Source: an uncultured Collinsella sp. (GTDB lineage: Bacteria > Actinomycetota > Coriobacteriia > Coriobacteriales > Coriobacteriaceae). From it: a DNA stretch of 64,000 nt. Position 1 is the stretch's first letter. Every line of letters begins with the position of its first letter. Location: contig CABUSV010000001.1 of NCBI GenBank assembly GCA_902494345.1, positions 124,001 through 188,000 on the forward strand. Reading direction: 5' to 3'. Below are positions 8,849 through 16,510 of the stretch, piece after piece. The notes under the pieces were generated by a model. The model ran no database searches and was not told the DNA's origin. It worked only from the letters and a program-made list of their open reading frames with translations. The position numbers were made by a program, and so were the translations under genes.

Positions 8849-8990
8849 GGTTCCGCCGTTCTAACGAACGGCGGACCAGCCGACGCTGCGCGGTCACCAG
8901 AGCGACAACTTGTCATTCAAAGAGGACGGCATGACCAGAAGGTCTATGCCGTCCTCTTTTCATGCCAATTTGTTCGCTCTGGCGACCGCT
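8849..8990 (+). repeat. Composite double-hairpin repeat element, copy B
   Basis: Follows the SDR stop by 13 bp. Hairpin 1 pairs TCCGCCGTTC (8852-8861) with GAACGGCGGA (8866-8875). CGACGCTGCGCGG (8881-8893) then opens a long stem with outer arms CCAGAGCGA against TCGCTCTGG, inner arms GAGGACGGCAT (8922-8932) against ATGCCGTCCTC (8946-8956), and tip GACCAGAAGGTC (8933-8944). Stem sequences differ from copy A but remain paired, which suggests selection on structure, or an element family with a conserved tip. Confidence 0.7.
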
Positions 8991-9044
8991 CGCTGACGTT
9001 GTCAGAGCATCGGCGTTGCCTTGGCCGTTGGAAATAATCCCAGA

Positions 9045-9186
9045 TGTAGTCGTTGGGGACGTTCTTAAATGACTAGTCGAAAGGGACGCTCTTGCCGGCA
9101 CCTGGGGACGGTCCCTAAGTGCCGGCAGATTGGGACACTTCTTTGCAAGATGGCGCTGAAGATTGTCCCCGACGACTAGTCGTTTA
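9045..9186. repeat. CCGGCA/GGGGAC palindromic repeat cluster
   Basis: Contains GTAGTCGTTGGGGACGTTCT, then GCCGGCACCTGGGGACGGTC with CTAAGTGCCGGC closing a hairpin, then the inverted end GTCCCCGACGACTAGTCGTT. The pieces recur at 5824, 25458, 45865 and 58604. No gene is visible between the SDR stop and tgt, a stretch of about 440 bp filled by this cluster and copy B of the composite element. Confidence 0.6.
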
Positions 9187-9273
9187 ATGCATCAGTTTCT
9201 GTCGAGTCGGTGCTCTTTGCGGGTTGCCCGTATAATGCTTTGCGTATGAACCGCAACCAAGGAGTTCTAGTTT

Positions 9274-10413
9274 ATGGACCAGAGCCTTTTTAAATTCGAC
9301 CTGATCGCCGAGGACCCGACCACGCACGCGCGCGCCGGCGTGCTGCATACCCCGCACGGCGAAATCGAGACGCCGATCTTTATGCCCGTGGGCACCAAGG
9401 CAAACGTCAAGGGTATTCCCACCGAGACCGTCAAGCAGCTCGGCGCCCAGATCGTGCTTGCCAATACCTATCACCTGTCCATGCGCCCCGGCGAGGACAC
9501 CATCGCCGAGTTGGGCGGACTGCACAAGTTCATGAACTGGCATGGCCCCATTCTTACCGACTCGGGCGGCTTCCAGGTCTTTAGCCATAACGACGCCGTT
9601 AAGCTCACCGATGAGGGCGTGCGCTTTATCGTCAACGATTACGACGGCCGCCACGTGTTCTGGACGCCCGAGGACAACATGGAAATCGCCATGAAACTCG
9701 GCTCCGACATCTGCATGCAGCTGGACCAGTGCCCGGGCTATCCCGCCACGCGCGCCTACGTTGAGCGCGCCGTTGAGCTGTCGAGTATGTGGGCCGAGCG
9801 CTGCTATAAGGCGCATGCCCGCGACGACCAGGCGCTCTTTGGTATCGTCCAGGGCGGCATGCACCTAGATCTGCGCCTGCGCTCGCTGCGCCATCTGGAG
9901 GAGTGCGGCGACTTCCCCGGTTACGGCATCGGCGGCTACTCGGTGGGCGAGGACCACGAGACCATGTTCGAGACCCTGGCACCGCTCGTAAGCGAGTACA
10001 TGCCCAAGCACAAGCCGCGCTACCTGATGGGCGTCGGCAACCCCACCACCCTCGTGCGCGGTGTGGGCGTGGGCATCGATATGTTCGACTGCGTGCTGCC
10101 GACGCGCACCGGCCGCATGGGCACGGCATTCTCCAGTGAAGGCCGCCTTAACTTCCGCAACGCCCGCTTTGCGCATGACGACGGCCCCATCGATCCCACC
10201 TGCACCTGCCCGGTGTGCACGGGCGGTTACAGCCGTGCGCTCATCCGTCACATGGTCACGCAGAAGGAGATGCTCGGCGGCATTCTGCTGTCGATGCACA
10301 ACATCTACTACCTGCTCAACCTTATGCAGCGTGTCCGTCAGGCCATTATCGAGGGCCGCTACGGTGCGTTCGTGAGCGACTGGATGAACAGCCCCGCGGC
10401 GGTGGATTACTAA
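9274..10413 (+). CDS. tgt: tRNA-guanine transglycosylase
   Basis: Tgt exchanges guanine 34 of GUN-anticodon tRNAs for preQ1, the substrate QueA then modifies. The 379-residue protein shows TDSGGFQ near residue 95 with the first catalytic Asp, GIGGYSVGE near 215, DCVLPTRTGRMG near 271 with the nucleophilic Asp, and the zinc site CTCPVCTGGYS followed by RH near 310. The ATG at 9274 has AAGGAG about 9 nt upstream. Length and motifs are those of the bacterial enzyme. It is separated from queH-queA by two genes. Confidence 0.97.
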   Translation: MDQSLFKFDLIAEDPTTHARAGVLHTPHGEIETPIFMPVGTKANVKGIPTETVKQLGAQIVLANTYHLSMRPGEDTIAELGGLHKFMNWHGPILTDSGGFQVFSHNDAVKLTDEGVRFIVNDYDGRHVFWTPEDNMEIAMKLGSDICMQLDQCPGYPATRAYVERAVELSSMWAERCYKAHARDDQALFGIVQGGMHLDLRLRSLRHLEECGDFPGYGIGGYSVGEDHETMFETLAPLVSEYMPKHKPRYLMGVGNPTTLVRGVGVGIDMFDCVLPTRTGRMGTAFSSEGRLNFRNARFAHDDGPIDPTCTCPVCTGGYSRALIRHMVTQKEMLGGILLSMHNIYYLLNLMQRVRQAIIEGRYGAFVSDWMNSPAAVDY

Positions 10414-10562
10414 GGGCGACAGACACGCTTGCGGAGCGTGGGCAACGGCAAACGCTGAGCGGCAGCCGCTCGTCACATTCTCTGACGCTGGCTGCGCGAC
10501 CGCTGACCGATAGCTTGCAAGCACTTGATACATCATGGGTACCATACCGAATAGTTGATGTT

Positions 10563-10604
10563 CGGGCGGGTGTTTGGCGCATGGCGTCGACCCCGCCCGT
10601 TTTT
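10563..10604 (+). terminator. Terminator-like hairpin just upstream of the LOG gene
   Basis: CGGGCGGG (10563-10570) pairs with CCCGCCCG (10592-10599), followed by TTTTTCTTTTT. It lies about 150 bp past tgt and only 22 bp before the LOG start codon, so it either ends the tgt transcript or works as a leader attenuator for LOG. Confidence 0.65.
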
Positions 10605-10626
10605 CTTTTTCTCGATAGGAGCACCC

Positions 10627-11385
10627 ATGATTAAGAACGAGAATGTCGAGGGCGAGCTTGCCTACGACGAGACGTACCGCCGTGGTCCCGTGGTCATGCG
10701 CGGCCCCATGATTCCTAAGGACAACACCTACGCCAACCTGCTGGCGCCCGAGGAGTCGACCGACTGGCTGCATGCCGATCCGTGGCGCGTACTGCGCATC
10801 CAGGCCGAGTTTGTCGATGGCTTTGGCGCACTTGCCGAGTTAGGGCCTGCGGTGACCATCTTCGGTAGTGCCCGTACGCCCAAGACCGATCAACTCTACA
10901 AGGCGGCGCGCACGGTCGGCCGTAAGATTGCCCAGCGCGGCGTGGCGGTTATCACCGGTGGCGGCCCCGGCATCATGGAAGCGGCCAACAAGGGAGCGGC
11001 GAGCGTCAACGGCAAGTCAGTCGGCCTGGGTATCGAGCTTCCGCACGAGCAGGGGCTCAACAAATACGTGAACCTCGGTATGGACTTCCGCTACTTCTTT
11101 GTGCGCAAGACCATGTTCGTCAAATACAGCTCGGGCGCTATTGTGTTTCCCGGCGGGTTTGGCACGCTCGACGAGATGTTCGAGGTGCTCACGCTGGTGC
11201 AGACGCACAAGGTCAAGCGCATGCCGCTCGTGCTGGTGGGCAGCGAGTACTGGCAGGGCCTATTCGACTGGCTCAACGGTCCGGTGATGGGCGCCGGCAT
11301 GATCAGCCCGCTCGATCCGGATCTGGTACACATTACCGACGACCTCAACGAGGCCGTCGACATCGCCCTGAGCGGGCTGATGTAG
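10627..11385 (+). CDS. LOG family protein (TIGR00730), nucleoside-monophosphate phosphoribohydrolase type
   Basis: A 252-residue Rossmann-like protein with both LOG signatures: GGGPGIMEAANKGA near residue 117 and PGGFGTLDEMFE near 178. Characterised relatives cleave the N-glycosidic bond of AMP or modified AMP to release the base and ribose 5-phosphate. The natural substrate in gut actinobacteria is unknown. AGGAG 6 nt upstream supports the ATG at 10627. The N-terminal 60 residues precede the core and look like the extension of the larger LOG subgroup. Confidence 0.88.
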   Translation: MIKNENVEGELAYDETYRRGPVVMRGPMIPKDNTYANLLAPEESTDWLHADPWRVLRIQAEFVDGFGALAELGPAVTIFGSARTPKTDQLYKAARTVGRKIAQRGVAVITGGGPGIMEAANKGAASVNGKSVGLGIELPHEQGLNKYVNLGMDFRYFFVRKTMFVKYSSGAIVFPGGFGTLDEMFEVLTLVQTHKVKRMPLVLVGSEYWQGLFDWLNGPVMGAGMISPLDPDLVHITDDLNEAVDIALSGLM

Positions 11386-11415
11386 ATCAATCGTGCCCAC
11401 GCGACATGAATACGC

Positions 11416-11451
11416 ATGGCAATCTGATGTTATTTAACATCAGATTGCCAT
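11416..11451. promoter_or_regulatory. Perfect 36-bp palindrome, likely toxin-antitoxin operator
   Basis: ATGGCAATCTGATGTTA, two T bases, then the exact reverse complement: two 17-bp arms. It ends 48 bp before the antitoxin start and just upstream of a TATACT hexamer at 11462-11467. DinJ/RelB antitoxins autorepress from such palindromes, so this is the likely operator. It might also end the LOG transcript. Confidence 0.65.
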
Positions 11452-11498
11452 TTATATTGGGTATACTGGTGTAAAAGACGAGGGCGAGGAGGTCGCAA

Positions 11499-11798
11499 AT
11501 GTCTACAGCAACAGTTAAGCCTACGACGGTTCGAATCGAAGAGGGGCTCAAGGAGCAGGCGACTGAGTTCTTGGATTCGGTCGGCCTCAGCCTCAATTCC
11601 TATCTCAATCTTGCCGTTCGGCAGCTGGTAAATCAGCGAAAGATTCCTTTTGAGATTGTAGGAAGGGCGGAGGTGCCCAACGAGGCGACGAGGCGTGCCA
11701 TGGTGATCGCCGAGGCTCATGAGTTGGGGATTTTGCCGGACGATAGCCCGTCATTCAATAACGCTGATGAGCTTATGTCATTCCTCGATGAGGAATAG
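11499..11798 (+). CDS. RelB/DinJ-family antitoxin
   Basis: A 99-residue ribbon-helix-helix protein. The N-terminus (TVRIEEGLKEQATEFLDSVG, then LSLNSYLNLAVRQLV) is the DinJ/RelB DNA-binding and dimerisation region; the acidic C-terminus ending SFLDEE would wrap the toxin. AGGAGG 6 nt upstream of the ATG is strong. The toxin gene starts 2 bp after the stop, so translation is probably coupled. A 36-bp palindrome upstream is the likely autoregulatory site. Confidence 0.9.
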   Translation: MSTATVKPTTVRIEEGLKEQATEFLDSVGLSLNSYLNLAVRQLVNQRKIPFEIVGRAEVPNEATRRAMVIAEAHELGILPDDSPSFNNADELMSFLDEE

Positions 11799-11800
11799 CG

Positions 11801-12109
11801 ATGTTCGAGATTAAAGTCGAGGCTCAATTTAAGGTGGACTACAAACGAACGATGCGCATGCATCCGCAGCTAAAAAGTGAGTTTAAAGCGGCGGTTGCGG
11901 AGCTTGTGGCTCATGGGTCACTTCCGGCGGAGTATGGCGCCCACGAGCTCTCAAACCCGGGCGGAAACTACAACGGCCACATCGATTTCCACCTATCCGA
12001 TGGCTTGGTCGATGTGGTCGTTCTTTATCTTCCCCATAAGACTAACCCAGTGATTAGGCTGGTGAGAATGGGCACTCATCAGGAGCTGTTTCAGGGTCCG
12101 CTGGGCTGA
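11801..12109 (+). CDS. YafQ/RelE-family mRNA interferase toxin
   Basis: A 102-residue toxin of the YafQ branch of RelE, which cuts mRNA on the ribosome. Visible are the basic N-terminal helix region (KVDYKRTMRMHP), the central HELSNPGGNYNGHIDFHL, and the C-terminal VRMGTHQELF, where YafQ has its catalytic His and Phe. Length and position directly after the antitoxin match the family. The pair borders the TOTE gene, which is convergent, so the two form a small accessory island. Confidence 0.88.
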   Translation: MFEIKVEAQFKVDYKRTMRMHPQLKSEFKAAVAELVAHGSLPAEYGAHELSNPGGNYNGHIDFHLSDGLVDVVVLYLPHKTNPVIRLVRMGTHQELFQGPLG

Positions 12110-12122
12110 TCGCCGATTTCCA

Positions 12123-12189
12123 AGTTGCGGTGGAATAGGGATTGATTGGCGGCTGATTGGCCAGGAGCAGACCCTATTCCACCGCAACT
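12123..12189. repeat. AGTTGCGGTG hairpin, copy 2, overlapping the end of the TOTE gene
   Basis: AGTTGCGGTGGAATAGGG (12123-12140) pairs with its exact complement at 12172-12189. The right arm, read on the minus strand, encodes the last TOTE residues (V-A-V-E) and its TAG stop at 12174-12176. The loop contains GATTGGC and GCTGATTGGCC. It separates the convergent toxin and TOTE genes and can serve both as a terminator. Confidence 0.7.
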
Positions 12190-15185
12190 GATAGGGGCGC
12201 CACGTTCGTTGCTGCGGCCCCCGGTTCTCCTCGTTGCTGGATTTCGCTCAAAAACTCAGCGGCGACTTCATTGCTTTTGAAACGGATGCTGCAGTCTTCT
12301 TTCTTGGGGAATGCCAGCAGCGGAATAGTCCCGTACCAGACAGTTTCCTCGTCAATCACGGCCGCGCAAAGCCGCCCTTTGGCCTTGACGGAATAGTCGA
12401 CGTTCATCTCGGCAAAAATCGCTTTCGCGTCATCGCGCGGAGTTGAGGCAACATAAATCTCAAGGGTAATCCCACGGGCGGCTGCGCCTGCGAGTGTGGC
12501 GGTGAGTTTCGCGAGGCATGCGGCGGATGCGTAGGATGCGGCTATGAAGGCGCTCTTTGTGGCACCGGTGATGTCTTTAATTAATGCCTCAATAGCGTTT
12601 GCTGGCTCTATGAGAATGTTGTAATCGGGTTGCTCACTGTCCTCTGCTGAATAAATTTCGTAGCCCAGCTTGGCGTACGTCTTGAGTCTCTTCTGGTACA
12701 TGCGAGCGAGCATGGGTATCGACAGGTCAATGTAGTCGAATATCTCAATCTGTTGCTTGCCCTCGTGGCTTCTGTGCAGTCTGCCCGCCTGCTGCGTTAC
12801 ACTGCCGTCCCAAGATATCGGCGTGGCAATGAATAGGGTGTCAAGGTAGGACAGATCGAAGCCCTCGCTCAGAAGGCTTTCGGTGGCGACGATGATTCGA
12901 TGTTCATGCTCAAGGCCGGGAAGACTGTTCAGTATCGTTTTTCTTTCTTTGGCACCGATTTCTCCGGTTAAGAGTATGGGTTCGTGTCTGCGATCATTAA
13001 GCAGCCTGAACAGTTCCTCAGCATGCTTTTTCCTTTTGGATAGTATGAGCGGATGCCGACCGTTTGACGCTGCTTCGAGGGCGTCATCGACAATCAATTC
13101 GTTTCTTGCCGCATGTGCACACAGCAGATCAAGAATCTGATTGAAGCTTGCGCCCGGCTCGTAGGCAGATAGCCGAATGCCGGTAAATCTCGGCCGCACG
13201 ATGCGCTGGATGCCCTGCTGAATTGCCTGCGTTTTTGGATCGATGGCATAGCGAAGCGGGCCGCAGAGCATCGAGAGCGCGCGTGTGAGTCCGTCGGAGC
13301 GCTCGGGTGTCGCGGAAAGGCCATATACATATTTGGCTGGAACGGACTTGAGGACGAGCTCGAGCTGAGGCGCGGCAGCATGGTGGCATTCGTCGCAGAT
13401 AATGAGGCCGTAATTACAAACAAGGTCCTTAACTATCGGCTCCCCGGTTTGGGAGTCTTTGCCGGATAGCGACTGAAAGGAAGCGACGTCGATAAGGCCG
13501 CTGACGGCGGTTTTGCCCCCTCCGATTTGTCCAATAAGGGGAGGTTGCTTTTTGCTGATTCGTCCTTTTGGCGTTCGGACCGGCTCTCTGGTGTCCGTAA
13601 TGTCGAGAAATCGTTCGAGCTGCGATTTCCATTGGGCTATGAGCGCGGTCTTTGGAACAATGACGAGCGCCGGAAGACCAACGGCGGCAATAAGATAAGC
13701 TCCGATGACGGTTTTACCGAAGCCCGTTGGTGCAGACATGATTCCGTCTTCGTATTCAAGCATCTGGTCGGCGGCAATTTGCTGTTCGGGATGAAGGGTC
13801 CCTTTGAATGCCATCTCAATTGGATTGCCCGTGCTACGTTCGTCTGAATAATGGGCAGTAACGTGGGCTTCTTGAATCAGCTGCTCAAGTTGGGCTTTGC
13901 AGCCTCTGGGAATCGCGACGCGGCCATCTCTAAGTTCGCTGAGGTCTATGAGTCGCGGTTTGCCGAATACTGATTGATGCATAGATTGCGCACGGAAGAA
14001 CTCCGGGTTGGCAAATGTCGCAAGCCTGCGGACTTCCATTTGAGCTGCCGGGCTCAGAGACTTTTCGGGGATGTAGAGCATATCGGCTTGTGTGACGGGC
14101 AGGTTCGAGGGGAAGTCTCGTGGCGTGAGCGGGAGCCGCTTTCGTGGCTTTTGGACATTGCGCCTGGTTTTGTTTGTCGCTGCAGCTGTTGCTATTCCAA
14201 GCGGTTTGTTTTCGGTGTCCTCGATCAGACGATCCACCGTCGCACGCGAGATTAGTTGGATTTGCGAAAGGTAAAGCCATTGGTCGGGAAAGGGCTCGAA
14301 TCGTTCGTCAACAAATACGCTGTTTCCTTTCCGCTGCGCTTTTCCCTGAAAAGGCAGCGCAATGAGATTTCCAAAGCCGCCCTCAGGAATGGTGGACTGC
14401 GCGGGTAGCATTCGGTCAAAGGTTTCGAAGGTGATTGACTTGTTGAGCGCCGCCGCTTCGATGATAAGGCAGCTCCCAAAATCCCGCGCGGTCTTTGCGC
14501 TCACAGATTCGAGAAAGAAAAACCAGATATGCGCGCCGTTGCCTGACCTCGATCGCTCAATCGCTGCATCGATTCCATGCTTCTTTGCGACAAGCCTGAT
14601 AGCGTTTGCCGCTTCTTTCCAGTCGGCTTTGTCAAAATCGATGACAAGGACATTCGTGTTGCAGTCTTTGTCGAGAACATATTGACCTATGACGTCCCGG
14701 AGCCTGTCGTCGCTGCCTTTGAAATGGGCGATAATGGCGGCATCGTTCAGCTCAAGGAATGTGCGGCTGCGACATTCAGCGCATTTAATTCTCTGATGGT
14801 TTGCTTTGGGACAAATGCCTGGCCTCCACTCATTTGCGCAGGCGGGTGTATAGCCGATGCCCCCGTCTTTTCTGCGATACCCGTGAGCGTGCACATCTTT
14901 GCGACCGGAAAATAGATTGCGAAAGAGCTCGAGTTTGTCGCGCGCTGGGCTCGCGCTGGTAACGATGCCCTCGGTCTGTGCATGTTCGTTGAAAGATTTG
15001 CCGGCTTTGTCCCATTCTTCGAGTGTCGCGTAACGGATGTCTGGACCGTTGCTACAGATGACGATTTGCTTACGCGGATCCGAAGCGTGGACAACCGTTT
15101 TATTGAGTTTGAATAAGGCGTTCCCGAAAAGGGCGTATTGATGCACGGCGTTGCTCATTTGAATGCCATTCTTGTCTGCGTTCAT
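12174..15185 (-). CDS. TOTE conflict-system protein: archaeo-eukaryotic primase + SF2 helicase + degenerate PLD-like domain
   Basis: A 1,003-residue protein of the AEP-TOTE type. After about 90 N-terminal residues of unknown fold comes the Cys-rich TPACANEW...KCAEC region, then the primase with DFD near residue 182, SRSGNGAH near 213 and a third Asp in FETFDRM near 255. The helicase has Walker A PTGFGKT near 491, DECH near 598, SATPER near 623 and QQAGRLHR near 798. The C-terminal region (about 880-975) resembles the PLD-like module, but where the HxKxxxxD motif is expected it reads RLCAAVID, so H and K are lost. The ATG at 15185 has no clear ribosome-binding site, so the start is uncertain. 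TOTE proteins are proposed to act against invading DNA. Confidence 0.85.
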   Translation of the reverse strand: MNADKNGIQMSNAVHQYALFGNALFKLNKTVVHASDPRKQIVICSNGPDIRYATLEEWDKAGKSFNEHAQTEGIVTSASPARDKLELFRNLFSGRKDVHAHGYRRKDGGIGYTPACANEWRPGICPKANHQRIKCAECRSRTFLELNDAAIIAHFKGSDDRLRDVIGQYVLDKDCNTNVLVIDFDKADWKEAANAIRLVAKKHGIDAAIERSRSGNGAHIWFFFLESVSAKTARDFGSCLIIEAAALNKSITFETFDRMLPAQSTIPEGGFGNLIALPFQGKAQRKGNSVFVDERFEPFPDQWLYLSQIQLISRATVDRLIEDTENKPLGIATAAATNKTRRNVQKPRKRLPLTPRDFPSNLPVTQADMLYIPEKSLSPAAQMEVRRLATFANPEFFRAQSMHQSVFGKPRLIDLSELRDGRVAIPRGCKAQLEQLIQEAHVTAHYSDERSTGNPIEMAFKGTLHPEQQIAADQMLEYEDGIMSAPTGFGKTVIGAYLIAAVGLPALVIVPKTALIAQWKSQLERFLDITDTREPVRTPKGRISKKQPPLIGQIGGGKTAVSGLIDVASFQSLSGKDSQTGEPIVKDLVCNYGLIICDECHHAAAPQLELVLKSVPAKYVYGLSATPERSDGLTRALSMLCGPLRYAIDPKTQAIQQGIQRIVRPRFTGIRLSAYEPGASFNQILDLLCAHAARNELIVDDALEAASNGRHPLILSKRKKHAEELFRLLNDRRHEPILLTGEIGAKERKTILNSLPGLEHEHRIIVATESLLSEGFDLSYLDTLFIATPISWDGSVTQQAGRLHRSHEGKQQIEIFDYIDLSIPMLARMYQKRLKTYAKLGYEIYSAEDSEQPDYNILIEPANAIEALIKDITGATKSAFIAASYASAACLAKLTATLAGAAARGITLEIYVASTPRDDAKAIFAEMNVDYSVKAKGRLCAAVIDEETVWYGTIPLLAFPKKEDCSIRFKSNEVAAEFLSEIQQRGEPGAAATNVAPLSVAVE

Positions 15186-15467
15186 TGGGATGAGGGTACG
15201 CCATTTCGGCTATTTGAGATACTCGACTTTGATTTTGGTTCGGTGATAGTGGGGTGCCGCTCCGTGAGCGGCATTCGGCGGTTCGCTGTCTTTCGACTAT
15301 TCGGCCCCTTTCCCACCGCAATTCCTAAAGGGATGCCGGCGCGCCTTGAGTTGGGGTGCACCGGCATGATGGCTTTGCTACGGCTGGCTGTACCTTGGTT
15401 GTTCGATAGCTCCTGCCTGCCCGATCTAGTCAGGCTGGTATTTGTTGGCGCTGGACGTTTGCCCAGA

Positions 15468-15503
15468 TAAAACATGCCAAAATAAACCTGTCCCTATTTG
15501 GCA
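15468..15503 (-). terminator. Intrinsic terminator overlapping the degV stop codon
   Basis: On the minus strand TGCCAAATA (15503-15495) pairs with TATTTTGGCA (15484-15475), followed by TGTTTTATC. The TAG stop at 15494-15496 lies at the foot of the loop. The upstream interval 15186-15467, between this hairpin and the TOTE start, holds no convincing gene. Confidence 0.6.
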
Positions 15504-16354
15504 GGTTGGTAGCGGGGGCAGTAGCTGATGGCGATGGCGTCGACGCCTACGTGGGTGGCGATGGTGCAGCCGATGGGGCCGGTGCCGGCGTCTACGTAAT
15601 CCTGGCCCGCGAGTGCCTCGTTGACAAGCTCCTGCTCCTCGGCGGCACCGGTCGTGAGCACGCGCACGCTGGAGCCCGGATGTTCGGCCAAAAACGCGAG
15701 GCAGTCTGCCATGGTGTTGGCGACGATGCGCTTGGCGCCGCGGCCCTTCTTGATGGCCTTGATCTCGCCCGACTGCCACTCCGGCGAAACGGCCAGGCGA
15801 ATATTGAGCATCTGCGTGAGCTGGCCGGCGAGCTTGGGCGCGCGGCCGTTCTTAACGAGGTTCTCGAGCGTGCGGGGAATCAGCAGCAGGTGCGCGTCGG
15901 GCAGGGTCGCGCGGATCTGTGCCTCGGTCTCGTCCAGGCTGCGGCCGTCCTCGCGCATGGCGAGCGCGTACTCCACCAGCAGGCCCTCGGCACCCGAGCC
16001 GGTGCGCGAATCGATGCAGCGCACGTCGAGCTCGTGGGTCTCGGCGACCAGGCATGCATTGGAATAGCAGGCGGACCACTCGCTGCACAGCGAGATAAAG
16101 ATCGCGCTGTCGTGGCCATCGGCGCGCACGCGGTCAAACAGCGCCTTGAACTCGCCGGCACTCGGCTGCGAGGTATGCGGCAGCTGCTCGGAGCCGGCCA
16201 TGCGGGCGACGTACTCCTGGGCGGTGATCTGTACCTGGTCGAGCAGGTCCTCGCCTTCGATAATCACATGCAGCGGAATGACGTAAATGCCGAGCTCTTG
16301 GGCGCGGGCGGGGGAGATGTCCGACGTGGAGTCGGTTATGATGGCAAAAGACAT
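15494..16354 (-). CDS. DegV family fatty-acid-binding protein
   Basis: A 286-residue DegV/FakB-type protein. The family binds a fatty acid and presents it to a fatty acid kinase. The N-terminal ITDSTSDISP and C-terminal IGCTIATHVGVDAIAISY are the family signatures, with LPHTSQPSAGEF near 75. The ATG at 16354 has AAAGG 7 nt upstream. A second DegV of similar length lies at 49481-50335, so the window has two paralogues; no fatty acid kinase gene (fakA) is visible here. Confidence 0.92.
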   Translation of the reverse strand: MSFAIITDSTSDISPARAQELGIYVIPLHVIIEGEDLLDQVQITAQEYVARMAGSEQLPHTSQPSAGEFKALFDRVRADGHDSAIFISLCSEWSACYSNACLVAETHELDVRCIDSRTGSGAEGLLVEYALAMREDGRSLDETEAQIRATLPDAHLLLIPRTLENLVKNGRAPKLAGQLTQMLNIRLAVSPEWQSGEIKAIKKGRGAKRIVANTMADCLAFLAEHPGSSVRVLTTGAAEEQELVNEALAGQDYVDAGTGPIGCTIATHVGVDAIAISYCPRYQPAK

Positions 16355-16446
16355 AATTGCACCTTTCGTTGGGGCGCGGCAGCGCCGCCTTCTGAGAGCA
16401 AAGTGCGACAAGTATAGTGGAGTCGTTCCACATTTATAGGTTCAAT

Positions 16447-16462
16447 TGTTGAATAGTCAACA
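16447..16462. promoter_or_regulatory. Inverted repeat TGTTGA-ATAG-TCAACA between divergent genes
   Basis: A perfect 6-4-6 inverted repeat in the 156-bp gap between divergent degV and HAD genes, flanked by CAA and TTG that extend the symmetry. It is a plausible operator; the binding protein is unknown. Confidence 0.4.
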
Positions 16463-16510
16463 GTTTGAAGTGTCAGTGTGGAAATCATCAACTGGGGAAG
16501 AGGGATACCG

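Noticed and set aside
15311..15323. CCACCGCAATTCC as a fourth AGTTGCGGTG-family copy.
   Set aside because: Only about ten bases match and there is no inverted partner.
15138..15470. A 110-codon plus-strand frame between TOTE and degV.
   Set aside because: It overlaps the TOTE start on the other strand, has no ribosome-binding site and has no family match that I see.
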